Part shown: piece by piece, positions 23,001-35,478 of the stretch
How positions within the stretch are numbered: the first letter of the stretch is position 1
How the letters are laid out: every line of letters begins with the position of its first letter
Origin: Phorcus lineatus
Lineage: Eukaryota; Mollusca; Gastropoda; Trochida; Trochidae
Length of the DNA: 64,000 nucleotides
Direction of reading: 5' to 3'
NCBI GenBank assembly: GCA_921293015.1
Contig: OV121089.1
Span: forward strand, 48,555,220-48,619,219
Program-made: the position numbers and the translations under genes
The notes under the pieces: generated by a model
The model's database searches: none
What the model was told of the DNA's origin: nothing
What the model saw: the letters and a program-made list of their open reading frames with translations, nothing else

Positions 23001-26000
23001 CTAAACTTCTTGAATGCCTCGATCGATTGATAGAATAATCCCAAGGTTGTACACAGACCATGGCCTGGAGGAAGTTCCACTTGTCCTGCAGCAGTTGCGG
23101 AGTGTTCTGCTCCAGCTTGTTGGCCGCCTCCAGCACCAGCTTCATCGGGATGTCCACCTGTCAGAGATAACTCACACTGTTACCTCACATTCTCGTGTCA
23201 GTCCCGTTTAATCGACCAAGTTCCAAGGAATAAAATTTGCAAAACAAGACACCATAAGTTTTGATAGCTACATTCTTTTAATCATTTACCTACAAAAGCT
23301 TACAAATTGGCATAACGGTTTTTTTCAATGCCATAGGGCAAAATATCATTTTCTAAGAGTAACATCAGTCTTAGGAAATGCCTTGATGTCACAGTTCATC
23401 AATGGCATTGTATTCCAGCAGCGGTGGGTAGTCTGCCAATGCTTGGAATTGATTATGATGATTTTGTTTGCATTGTGACTTTTATACATATATAGAACGT
23501 CATACTAGTGCATTTTGATGTTTTGTATTGAACAAGAAGATGTCATGGGAGCAGAGAAACAACGAGTTCGAAGAACGAGTTGTTGCTATGCTCCCATGAC
23601 ATTTTCGAGTTCAATACAAAACATCAAAATGCACTAGCATGACGTTCTATATTTATTATATACCCGATCTTAATTAATAAAAATATGTTTTATAAAAAAA
23701 AAAAGGTTGCGTAGCAATACACATTTTCACGCCATACATACTTCCGCGTTGAGGTTACCTTGACATTGGTATTAGTACGCCGATGACCGAATAACGCAAT
23801 TGACCTGAATGCCACATTCCTCCGCATGACGTCAAGTATAGCAAGTCCGACTTTCACATCTTACGATAACAACAAATAGATAAAATGAAAGATATTTTGA
23901 TCAAATTCACAATTGATTTAATATGATAAAGCATAAATCAAACAATGATCAAGCTATTTTGTTTATAAACAATCGTGTAGAAATCAGTAACTTTTAAAGT
24001 TCAAGGTCATTTTCAAAATTTTCAAATACGTTGTCGTCATATTGGCTCGCGCCGTCAGTTAGTCGGAGTCACTGTTGAAGATAACACGTCTACGCTTTTG
24101 CTGCTGATTTTCATGGTTCATGGTATTTGTTTATACTTGTAATCAAATCATTTCGAAATGACAATCTTGTTTTATAAAGCTTTTGTGCAACTCTCGCAAA
24201 CTGGGAATCCCAATGATCAAATGTATATCTATAAATAGCTGCTTCGGGAAATCCAGGAAGTCCCAAGGTTCAGAAAAAGTAGAACCGGCAGGGGTGCAAT
24301 ACGGAATCTCGTGTGCAATACGGAATTTGAAGACGGATTCCGTATTGCACCCTTGTATTACTATCCTAAGTTTACATGGGTATATAATAAAAGATATTAT
24401 ATAAGTGTCCGTATGACACGTTTACAAAATTGGTGCTTATATATCAGTATATAGCGTATACTGGCTTTGGAAATACTATATTCAGGCATTTTTGTCATAA
24501 ACATACTATGTCTTGGATAAACATAAAATATCCTTTATCTTTTTAAGTACTATTGTTCAGTACTTTTAAAAATGACAATAAACTTTCAGTCTAAAAACCC
24601 ATTTTATGCCTTCTTTGTTCAGGGAAGTCACAGTTTTGATTAAACCATATAACAGATGATGGTCAGAGAAGCAACAACTGGAGACAGGAGACGAGCGAGA
24701 ATGGTTCCCTATCACAATCTGGTCAGGGTACTCAGACAATAAGAAATATGGGATTAGCTGAAGACTCACGGTATCGTAGTGGTTGTTGGGGTACTCCTCA
24801 GCAAAGCCGTACATGTGGAGCAGATGCCAGTTGGCCACCTGGCCGTACGTGTTGTAGATCTCCTCCCCCTGCAGCGAGGTTTTATTAGTTACAGATCAAC
24901 AGACATTCACCGAGAGGGTCGCAATCTTTTTTAAATAACATCTAGCCATTTGCTCCTTTTTTTTCAGTTTCAGCTTCAGTATCAATAGCAAACTGTAGAT
25001 CTTATGAAGCCTGACAGAGATGAAAGAAAGAAAGAAAGAAAGAAAGAAATAGATCAGATAGTTTGCTATGTGAACCCAAGCTTCTTCCAAGTGACTTCTT
25101 AGTTTGGTACACAAAATGGCTAAGTAAGGATACCAGGCAGAAAAGTTGTGGGATAATCATAGACCTGGGAAAACAAAAAATTGGACAGAAGCCAAGATCC
25201 TTAATAAATGCACCTTACATTGCTTAAAAGTTTACTTCCTATCTCTCATTTCATTGGTCAGTCAAGATCATCATGGGTCAGCATAACAGTACTTGACCAG
25301 TAGCTGGCCAGATGTCGAGAAACTGGAGGAACATGTACCTTCTTGACCGCGCTCGTGGTGACCATCTTAAGACAGTCCTTCTCAAACTCCAGGTTTGCAT
25401 TGTTCTTGGCAATATGATTCAAGATGTCCGCCAGGGGCACCATCATGGGAGGGGAGGTAACTGTGTCTGCATCGTCGTCCTCCTCCCCGTCTAACTTGAC
25501 CGGCTCAGTAAAACTGTATGCCATCACAAAGGCTACCATCTTCTTGTAGAATTCAATATCTTCACAGACTGGCCTGTAACAGTACATGGGAAGCTACATA
25601 CACAATACACTTCTCATCTCTCTTTGAAGGAAATAATATAGACAATAACTAACAAGTGGCGGGGAATGACAGATTATCTTTCCCGAGTTATATTAATTTC
25701 GTAATTCTCGAGCCTTGGCGAGAGAATTACACAATTAATATAACAAGGGAAAGATAATCTGTCGTTGCCGTCACGAGTTGGTTATTGTTTATATTACCCA
25801 TAAGGTTTTTAAAAGACTAAACTCGAATAAAATTGAAATAAACGTTTCTCTATAAAGGATTTGGATGTCGAATCTCCAAATTCATACGCGTGTGCTGCAG
25901 CTTTATTTGACACTTACCTACGCACGTCTAAATTGTCATTTGTGAAAAAGTTTCAAAATAAAAGCTAAATGAAACTGTTGTTGAAAGTATATCTCTTCTT

Positions 26001-29000
26001 TTCATAATCGTGATTCAAAGTTAATATTACTTTTAACCGTTTTATGTTAATTTAAAGGCCAGCGACGCCCTACAGTGATACTACCGGACGGCGCAATCTG
26101 AAATTCTTGTGACGTAACCGATGTTACTGTGACGTCATAGCCGTTCGTGTCTATGATGTCATTACAATTGAACGAAACCAGGCGCTTCTTCGCGACTGTA
26201 AAGCTTAACGTGAGGAAATGTAGTTTTCAATAACCGCTAATTTTATAATTTTGTTCAGTTTGACAGACATATTTCACTTTTTTGCTGCGGCACATCAGAG
26301 AAATTACGAATGGCAACTACGTGGACTTATTAAACATTATTAAAATGAAGAATATTTGTAAACAAATTACCAGTTTGGAAAAGTATGAAAGATGAATGAA
26401 ATAGTTCCGGCAAAACGTTTATTTTCATTGGTTCACATTAACCAATCAAATGCCAAGAAAATGTGTAACTCCCGTGTGACTTACAGGAAAAATAATACCC
26501 TGTGTCCATCTTCCCATATGGGTAATATAGAAGTTATATATACATACATAAGGAACACAAGATTTTCTTTGCTGTGAAATGATTTTGCAGGCTAGTGTAG
26601 AATTCATTTTAGGTATTCTATTCCTGGTAGATCCATCAATTTAGAAGTGCTGTCCAATTAAATACCCTATCCTCTCCCACTGTGGTTTAACATCTCACCT
26701 GAACACATCCTTGTGTTTGAGAACAAATGGTTGCACCAACTTCTTGTAGTCGTGAGTGATGTTGACGAGGTCACGGTCCACCGCCTCCGACACGCCCGTT
26801 CCCTGCAGTAGCTTCTGTCTCTCCTCTCTGTCATAACAAGGTTCAAAATGTATAATATCACCTACAAGGCTAATCATATGGGGCTTCATAATTTTCATAC
26901 AATGCCCTAGGACAAAATATCATATTGATGTCACAGATCCCCTATGCTGTTGCGTTCCAAATGGCCTGACTGCACGTAATCCGCCATGCTGGATGTTGAT
27001 TTTCATTATTTATTTCAATTTCAATTATTAGGTCTTCAAGACAAAGTCTGGAAGACCTATTGTTTTTATCCTGTTTATTATTATTATTATTAAGGATTCA
27101 GCAGAAATGCTGAATCCTTATTGTTATTGGCGTGTTTTATTATTATTTTTTTTTTTATTCCACGATTTTTGTGTACACGATTTAGCCCAAACCGCTAAAG
27201 CTATTACAGCCAAACTTGCCAGTCTGGTGGAGCTTCATGAGACGAAGCCACAATAAGCTTTTGGGCTTAATCGGCTTAAGCGTTAAAGGCACAGTACCAC
27301 TCAAAGTTCGAAAAATTAACATGGGAAAAATTTTCAAAATGCACTTAGAGACTTGAAACTTGTTTTAAAAGATGCGCAATAAAATTGCAAGCAAAAAAGT
27401 AAACCATGGCAAATTTGTAAGTCACGTGGTTTGGGCGCCATCTTGAATTTACGCACTTTTTAGGAATGTCCGACCCCATGCACCTTTGAGCGGACACTAC
27501 ACTGCTGCTACTTGCAGTAGAGAGATGATACTTACACAGTTACACAGCTAGATAATTGGTCTAAAACAAGTTTGTCTTGGAATTCGCAAATTCCTAATAC
27601 TTTTACCACAGTAACCACTCAAAGTCAGTGAATTTTCAAAAATCGCCAACTTCAAGGGCAGATAACTGAAAAACCTACCCGTCGAATTTCATGAAATTTG
27701 CATGAGAGATAGACACGACCAAGGTCTTTAAGAATCAAGTATAACATCGATCGCGAACAGTCATTTCAGTTCACAAGAGAGAGTCAAATTTTGCATCATA
27801 CTATATGTCAATTCAGTGCGTTAGCAAGGGTTAAATTGCAAACAATTGAAGGAAAACATCAATATTGAAGAACGGCCGAGACGTGTGACATGTCCAAATG
27901 CAGGTACATGCGCTCTTGTATGTGTGAAAGGGGAAATGTTGACAGAAATACTCTACACTGCTTTTGTATCAAGATTCTCTCAATGCGTTAGCAAGGGTTA
28001 ATTTGCAAAGTTGAAGGAAAACACCCGTCCTGTCAAGACATGCGACATGGGGCAGAAGTTTGAAGAAATACTCTTCGATGTCTTCTGAATTATCACGTAA
28101 TTTACAGTCTAGAGAAGGGGCGAAATGGCTTTATGCAGCAGAAGTCCGTACGACTGGACGTATGGACAGCGTGCGCGAGATGAGCAAATGCACACAAGTG
28201 CGTCAGTAACGGTCAAAATCTGATCAGACAGGCAGAGAAGCGAGCAAAAAAGCCTGCCTGACTGACCTGAGCTGACTGACTGACATAGTCTTGATTATTT
28301 ATATGTAGTAAGACCCTCAACCTATGTACCAGCATTCGGGAACTATATTCCAGTGTCGGCAAACCACTTGATCACGCCAAACGAAAACACTAGCCCTTTT
28401 TCAACTTTCAAACCTATACTGCCTCCCCTCCACATACCCCTTACATTATGATGTTCTTGCTTTCTTGCCTCAACTGGCAGCAGGCCGTGTACATCGAGTA
28501 AACCTCACTTCCGCTCCTATGTCTCGCTACGTACTGAAAACGTATACAAAACGTCATTTTGCTTCAGAATTCGGCTAAATCAACTGCAGTGCACTAAAAA
28601 TGTCTTCAAAACGCTATCTATACTTGGAAAAGCACTTAGTTTGCCCCTAAGAGCCACGGGTGCTCATATTTTGCTGAATCCTGTCATTGTCGTCGCTTGC
28701 GACTATATTTAGGTCTTCAAGACAAAGTCTGGAAGACCTATTGTTTTTATCCTGTTTATTATTATTATTATTATTATTATTTGTACTTTTTTTGTGAATG
28801 GGATTCAGCCAAAACTACTGATGCAAATTCGACCAAATTTTGCAAGCTGATAGCCCTTACTGAGGAATAGACATGCGAAGCTTTTCAGCTTGATCGGATC
28901 ATGCGTTAAAGGCACAGTACCACTCAAAGTTTCAAAAATTAACATTGAAAATGTTTTCAAAATGCACTTAGAGACTTGCAACTTTTTTTAAAAGATGCGC

Positions 29001-32000
29001 AATTACATTTGCAGCAAAAAAGTAAATCATGGCAAATTCGTAGCTTGCATACTTGCGCCGCCATTTTGCTTTTTTTGACTTTTTTGCATTTTCGCAACCT
29101 AAGCATCTTTGACAATCTTCTCCTCTGAAGATACATGCATCTAAGAGCTGAAACTCACATATATCATACCTGAAGGAGTGGCGAAAAAAGTAATAGAGCA
29201 ACATTTGCAAATTTGTTAATACTTTTTTTTCTGCAACCCTTCAAAGTCGGGCGACTTAGCTCGTGTGACCATGTTCAAGGGCCGATAACTCAAAAAGTTA
29301 GACTCACAATTGCACCATTTTTTCAGGAATGCAAGACCTATATGTGGACTTGATGAAACTATCAAAACATTGATCGCGAACATGGTCTTTTTTTTCACAA
29401 TTAACGATCGAAATCGGCAAAAATCTTTTGACAAACTTTAACATGGGGTAATTTTTCAAAATGCACCTAGAGACTTGAAACTTGTTTTGAATGAAGCGTC
29501 ATCTTAGTCCAAACAAAAAAGTCAATCATGACGAATTCGTAACTAGCATAGTTTTTGCGCATTATCAACTTCTTTGCAATAATCACAGTTTCCTTATGAG
29601 ATTGGGTTCAATTTTAACTAACCGTTTACCACTAAAGCTAAAAAGCATGCACAGGTCAAACACTGTGTGAAGTTCAAGCAGGAAGTCTTGAAGACCTAAG
29701 TACTGCCGTGGCAGTCCTAGTTATTAGGTCTTCAAGACAAAGTCTGGAAGACCTATTGTTATTATCCGATTTCTTCAAGTTCTTATTATTATTATTATTA
29801 TTATTTGTACTTTTTTTGTGAATCGGATTCAGCAAAAACTGCTGCTGCAAATTCGACCAAATTTGGCAAGCTGATAGCCCTTACTGTCGAATAGTCGTGC
29901 GAAGCTTTTGAGCTTGATCGGATCATGCGTTAAAGGCACAGTACCACTCAAAGTTTCAAAAATTAACATTGGAAAAAATTTCAAAATGCACTTAAAGACT
30001 TGCAACTTGTTTTAAAAGATGCGCAATTACATTTGCAGCAAAAAAGTAAATCATGGTCAAGTCGTAGCTTGCATACTTGCGCCGCCATATTGCTTTATTT
30101 GACTTTTTTGCATTTTCGGACCCCATGTATCTTTGAGAATCTTCTTCTCTGAAGATACTTGCATCTAAGAGCTGAAATTCACACTCAATATAGCTGAAGC
30201 ATTGTAATTTTGAATTTGACCTTTTCAAGGTCCTAACATTAAAACTTTTTTCTCAGCAACCCTTCAAACTCGAGCAACATAGCTCGTGTGACCATGTTCA
30301 AGGGGCGATAACTCAAAAAGTTAGACTCACAATTGCACCATTGTTTCAGGAATGCAGGACCTGTATGTGTACTTGACGAAACTGTTCAAACCTCATTCGC
30401 GAACAAGGTCAAGTTTTCCACAATTAACGATCGAAATCGGCAGAAATCTTTTGACCAAACTTTAACATGGGTAAATTTTTCAAAATGCACCTAGACACTT
30501 GAAACTTGTTTTGCATGAAGCGTCATAACAGTACAAACGAAAAAGTCAATCATGACAAATTCCTAATTAGCATAGCTTTTGCGCATTATCAACTTCTTTG
30601 CAATAATCACAGTTTGCTTATGAGATTTTGCCCCATTATAACTAACCGTTTACCACTAAGACACAAAAAAACATGCGAAGGTCAAACACTGTGTGAAGTT
30701 CAAGCAGGAAGTCTTGAAGACCTAAGTACTGCCTTGGCAGTCCTAGTTATTATTATTATTATTTGTACTTTTTTTGTGAATGGGATTCAGCCAAAACTAC
30801 TGATGCAAATTCAGCCAAATTTGGCAAGCTGATTGCCCTTACTTAGGAATAGACAGGCGAAGCTTTTCAGCTTGATCGGATCATGCGTTAAAGGCACAGT
30901 ACCACTCAAAGTTTCGAAAATTAACATTGGAAAATTTTTCAAAATGCACTTAGAGACTTGAAACTTGCTTTAAAACATGCGCAATAAAATTTCAAGCAAA
31001 AAAGTAAATCATGTCAAATTCGTAAGTCACGTGGTTTGGGCGCCATCTTGAATTTACGCACTTTTTAGGAATGTCCGACCCCATGCACTTTTGAGCGAAC
31101 ACTACACTGCCGCTACTTGCAGTAGAGAGATGATACTTACACGGTTGCACAGCTAAATGATTGGTGTAAAACAAGTTTCTCTTGGAATTTGCAAATTCCT
31201 AATACTTTTACCACAGTAACCACTCAAAGTCAGTGAATTTTCCAAAATCGCCAACTTCAAGGGCAGATAACTAAAAAACCTACCCGTCGAATTTCATGAA
31301 TTTTGCATGAGAGGTAAACATGATCGAGGTCATTAAGAATCAAGAATAAAATTGATCGCGAACAGTCATTTCAGTTCACAGGAGGGAGTCAAAGTTTGCA
31401 TCATACTATATGTCAATTAAGTGCGTTAGCAAGGGTTAAATTGCAAACAATTGAAGGAAAACATCAATATTGAAGAACGGTCAAGACGTGTGACATGTCC
31501 AAATGCAGGTACATGCGCTCTTGCATGTGTGAAAGGGCAAAGGTTGACAGAAATACTCTACATTGCTCTTGTATCAAGATTCGTTACGTGCGTTAGCAAG
31601 GGTTAATTTGAAAAGTTGAAGGAAAACTCTCAAGATACGCGACATGGGGCAAAGTTTGAGATTAATACTCTTCGATGTCTTATGAATTATCACGTACTTT
31701 ACAGTCTAGAGAAGGCCGAAATGGCTTTATGCAGCAGAAGTCCGTACGACTGGACGTATGGACAGCGTGCGTGAGATGACCAAATGCACACAAGTGCGTC
31801 AAGCACTGTCTAATTCTGATCAGACAGGCAGAGAAGCAAGCAAAAAAGCCTGCCTGACTGACCTGACCTGACCTGACTGACATAGTCTTGACTATTTAAA
31901 TATAATAAGACCCTCAACCTATGTACCAGCATTCGGGAACTATATTCCAGTGTCGGCAAACCACTTGATCACGCCAAAGGAAAACACTAGCCCTTTTTCA

Positions 32001-34537
32001 ACTTTCAAACCTATACTGCCTCCCCTCCACATACCCCTTACATTATGATGTTGCTACTTTCTTGCCTCAACTGGCAGCAGGCCGTGTACATCGAGTAAAC
32101 CTCACTTCCGCTCCTATGTCTCGCTACGTACTGAAAACGTACACAAAACGTCCTTTTGCTTCAGAATACGGCTAAATCAACTGCAGTGCACTAAAATTGA
32201 AGCTCTAACACTGTGTGAAGTTCAAGCAGAAAGTCTTGAAGACCTAAGTACTGCCTTGGCAGTCCTAGTTTCAATTATTATTATCAATATTTATTTATTA
32301 TTTGAGTTTTATGTAATGTATTATAAAAAGAAAATCAAATTGCATGCCCATGACATATACTATGTTTGACAGCGCTTTCAGCATGCACTAGTGGATGGCA
32401 ATGTTCGCCTTATCAATATCCATATAATTATTCAAATGTAAATTTCAATTAAATTATACATCTATAATCATGATAAGCTTTAATGCAACCCAAAACATTG
32501 TCTTGCTTGTAACTTACAAATTATAAACTTTTAATGATAAACTTTACATACTGTGTCCAGAACATTGGTAGTTGTAATTCCTTAAAGTCTGGGCACAGGT
32601 CGAGGTATGGCCGCCATTTTGAGTCTGGATTGTTGTATTCCTGCAGGAGAGTGACGAGCAACGGAACCCACCCACTGGAGCTCTGCAGCTCTTCAGACTC
32701 TGGGAGAAGAACACTAGGCTGGCATATTGTCGTAACATAACATCACCAAAGGTTTAAAAGCAAGTATCCAGGTCACTTGTGCATAACAAGTCTTATTTCA
32801 TGGCATAGGTAACAATGTTTAACCAAAGTGTAACAAAGTAACAGTTAGTAACATACGATGTGTGAAAAGGCAGATATCAATTCATTATGAAAAAAATAAA
32901 ATGTTTTCCTCCCAGATAAATAATTTTTCCCAATAAGCAGTAAAATTAAAGTCCAATCACCCTCGTCACATTTGGACTAATATCCCCAAGAAACATTTAA
33001 TTATTTCTATGCACATAAAAACTCTCCAGAAGATATGTCGTCATCATTACAAACAGTTACATTGAAAGTGTAAATTGAATAAAGACAAAGATGAAACTGA
33101 AAGAATATTTCTTTTACAGTTTAAACAGTCAATTTCTTACTGTCTTTCAGGAGCTGTGAGATACTGCATGTGTTTGGTGTGAGGAGCATTTCTCGGGGAA
33201 TGACGAACAGTGTCTCTCCTTTAGCTATGTCCTCCACTGCTGTCATCCCGAGTTGAGCACATGACCCCTCCCGACCCACTCGCACCTACAATCATCAGTA
33301 CATTGTTCGCAGAAGTGTATGAAATATTCAGAAAGCCCTTAAAGAGCCACTCCGTGAGTTGTTGGAGTCATATATGCCAAACTTAATCAGTGGTGTCATT
33401 TGATCGCGGAGTATCGACTGTTACCAAAAAGACACATTTTAAAGCTTATTGGGGTTTTTTCAGTGACAATATGAAGGTAGAACATCGCAATTATGATCGA
33501 AAACCGCACAGTGGCGCGCGTCAAATAGTCAAACGTAATTTTGGAGACTTATCTAAAACAGCCAGGAGGGCAGTTAGGAGTTCATAGTGTTTGTTAGGTT
33601 ATATAACTAGTATCCATGTATGTTGGGCGTGATATCTACACCTCAGTGCATTTATAGGGCTGTTTTTTAATTTTCATGGAAAACCAGTATTTGTCATATA
33701 TATGTCTTTTGGACATGAAAAGTTAAGATGTTTTGATTTATATCACACATATGACATTTAGGTTCGTATCAAAGGTAAATAATATGTTATGAAAATCACG
33801 GAGTGGCTCTTTAAGTTTTATTTTGACAATCTGAGGGACAATAAGAAAGTGACAACTATGAAAGTTACAAGTCCAGATAAATATGAACTTGGGAAGAGTT
33901 TATCAGATTTGCCTTTTTCCATTCCTTAGCATTGTGACTGTGTTCAATGGACATTTTGTATGCCTCTCGAACAAACTAAGTTTACAACATTAATACATAT
34001 AATTTAAAAGTACTCAAGGATTGCAATAGGTAGGGGCAGATAGGTCAATGGGCATGGGCCATTTTACACATTCGATGAAAATAAGTCCGATTAAAAGTAT
34101 AAACATTGCCAGATTTATGTTTACAACAAATTACACAAAAAAAATATCATATGAGTTTTAATTTATTGATAAACTATTTATTTTATTCTATGTTTTGGTT
34201 TTTCTTCAAGAAATCACATGGGTTAACATGGTTAAAAAATCAGTTCAGTGTTCATACTTGTTAAGCAAACCCTGCATAGTTCTTGCACTTTTTTTTACTA
34301 TTGTCAGTTTTGAACAAATTTTCATTGTTGAACAAGTTTGTTTACTTTTTGTCTTTGTTCTAAACGGAGAATTTTCTAACTTTCTGTAAAATAGTAATCT
34401 ACCTTTTTAGATATATTGAATCCATTATCTTCACACCATTTCAAAAATAACTTTAGTTTCACAATTTGAGTTGAACTTGACGATGATTTGGCCGGTATCT
34501 CTTCCGTATCCTCACCCACGTGTTTTCGAGTCGCCAT
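20003..34537 (-). CDS. SETD6: N-lysine methyltransferase SETD6
   Basis: Eleven minus-strand exons: 34403-34537, 33141-33285, 32552-32699, 26699-26827, 25339-25573, 24770-24868, 23059-23157, 22642-22719, 21866-21965, 20750-20795 and 20003-20156; 1,368 nt, 455 residues, close to the human length. The split SET domain shows GMTAVEDIAKGETLFVIPRE (N-part), the family insert with LQSSSGWVPLLVTLLQEY and LLQGTGVSEAV, then MVPLADILNH (residues 230-239, cofactor-binding Asn-His) and EIYNTYGQVANWHLLHMYGF with the NTYG tyrosine expected to be catalytic. The C-terminal part has the Rubisco-LSMT substrate-binding fold signature VGVDGILTEEELYSTLKVL and ends AYGQKKLIERI. Human SETD6 monomethylates RelA and other nuclear proteins. 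Exon 7 uses a weak donor (ATG|GTCTGT). An acidic DSEDEDSES stretch is in exon 9. Introns 1, 3, 4, 6 and 8 carry repeats. Start chosen as the first ATG, MATRKHVGED, before the conserved LKLFLKWCEDNGF. Confidence 0.96.
21290..21560. repeat. Diverged copy of the 144-bp repeat
   Basis: Contains GGAGAAGAAGATGAAAATA, AGGGTCAAAGGGCCACAAGG and a second TTGAGAAGAAGA, resembling the array at 769-1250. In SETD6 intron 9. Confidence 0.55.
22382..22595 (-). mobile_element. Decayed tRNA-derived SINE, reverse orientation
   Basis: Reads as the reverse complement of the 8998-9313 SINE: TATTATTGCAGGGAGAAAGC matches the inverse of that copy's tail-proximal part, and CTCTACTGCAGACAAAGTTG matches the inverse of its middle. 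Promoter boxes are degraded. In SETD6 intron 8. Confidence 0.75.
23491..23651. repeat. Foldback hairpin, arms about 78 bp
   Basis: TATAGAACGTCATACTAGTG at the left pairs with the inverse at 23630-23651, continuing through TGCATTTTGATGTTTTGTAT and ATGTCATGGGAGCA with scattered mismatches; loop near 23571. In SETD6 intron 6. It may be the left end of an element reaching about 24400 (see findings). Confidence 0.88.
24292..24352. repeat. Short inverted repeat, 17-bp arms
   Basis: GGGTGCAATACGGAATC and GATTCCGTATTGCACCC are exact inverses around a loop of about 27 bases that holds a further direct copy of GTGCAATACGGAAT. In SETD6 intron 6. Confidence 0.8.
25634..25795. repeat. Foldback hairpin, arms about 78 bp
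   Basis: ATATAGACAATAACTAAC at the left matches the inverse of GTTGGTTATTGTTTATAT at the right; GACAGATTATCTTTCCC and GGGAAAGATAATCTGTC pair inside, with the turn at CCTTGG. In SETD6 intron 4. Architecture parallels 23491-23651. Confidence 0.88.
27028..32268. mobile_element. Nested cluster of five repeat segments (outer element split by three others)
   Basis: Segments: A1 head 27028-27090; B about 27091-28708; A2 28709-29720; A3 29724-30745; A4 30746-32268. A-type segments begin TTAGGTCTTCAAGACAAAGT, soon followed by an ATT microsatellite, and end GTCTTGAAGACCTAAGTACT...GTCCTAG. B begins AAGGATTCAGCAGAAATGCT and ends near GCTGAATCCTG...GACTATA. A1 plus A4 make one complete outer element, broken at its ATT run; the whole is flanked by TTTCAATTA at 27019-27027 and 32269-32277. 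A4 and B share a body; A2 and A3 are near twins of about 1.0 kb. No protein recognised. Fills SETD6 intron 3. Confidence 0.8.
33339..33814. mobile_element. TTAA-type MITE, copy 3 (intact, 476 bp)
   Basis: Bounded by TTAA on both sides, with 19-base terminal inverted repeats TTAAAGAGCCACTCCGTGA / TCACGGAGTGGCTCTTTAA. This uninterrupted copy in SETD6 intron 1 is the reference for the family in this window. The 65-codon frame inside it (from 33390) recurs, altered, in the other copies and is not evidently a protein. Confidence 0.9.
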
Positions 34538-35468
34538 GTTTTGATTTGTTCTTTGTGATGAAACGGCGGTTATCTCCCTTCGCTTTGTCTTGAATGAGTC
34601 AAAAGACTACGAGCGTTCTTTGGGTTTTAGTCATTTCCGCTTTCAGCTGTCAAACGAAACTTTCAAACCGGATAGAGCAATGGGCTCTGTAGCTTATCAG
34701 CCTTTGTATTGTTGATTTTCAACTCTAAAATTGCTACTCGTTTATTCTCCAAGTGTCCATTGGTATATATTATTTTCAAAATTTTAGGTTTCCGTTGCAA
34801 AAGCTTTTCAGTGTGAGTCTGGTCTGTGACATTTCTATTTTTACTTCTCTTCAGTGTGTATGTAGAACAAGAGATATTATCACTTCACCTTTTCGTGTGG
34901 CGCTTAACAGAGTAAATATATTTAAAGATTATAATATGTTCACCGTGTGTTTCTACAATATGCGCTGGCAAGTATTTTGCATGATATGTGATTTATTGAC
35001 GCATAATGTAATTACCATACTTGCATGCTGTATCACATCAAACAGTCAGAAGTACATGTAAGTGTTGGTGAAAGTTATCTTTAATGGATATATCTTCTTG
35101 TGATAGAGATGTATTTTTGAATATTTATCCATGTGATTCGCATGAAACAATATACAATGTGCCCCTTTAAACAAAACACAATTCCCTTAAATGAAAGAAC
35201 AAACTGGTAACTCTAACATAATTTAACATACAATTTTATACACTACAAAAAAAAAAGTTTTACCTCCATGGTTTTTCGCCTGTAAAATTGTCTGATTAGA
35301 AAGAAAACAATATGTAAGAAACGTAATTGTATGATATAAATTGAAATATAACAGCCACATTTGAATTGTTTGCGATGCACTCTTGCCAGAGTAAAGAAGA
35401 CAGGCATTTTTATGGAATATCAACTTTTTGGTTAGCGATAGATCGGCATATGTTCTAGACTTATACCG
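34538..35468. other. Upstream region of SETD6
   Basis: Roughly 34540-34690 is richer in CpG than its surroundings (CGGCGGTTATCTCCC, GAGCGTTC) and probably holds the SETD6 promoter; this is inference. Beyond 34700 the sequence is AT-rich and I see no gene. Confidence 0.4.
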
Positions 35469-35478
35469 TTTTGAAGCA

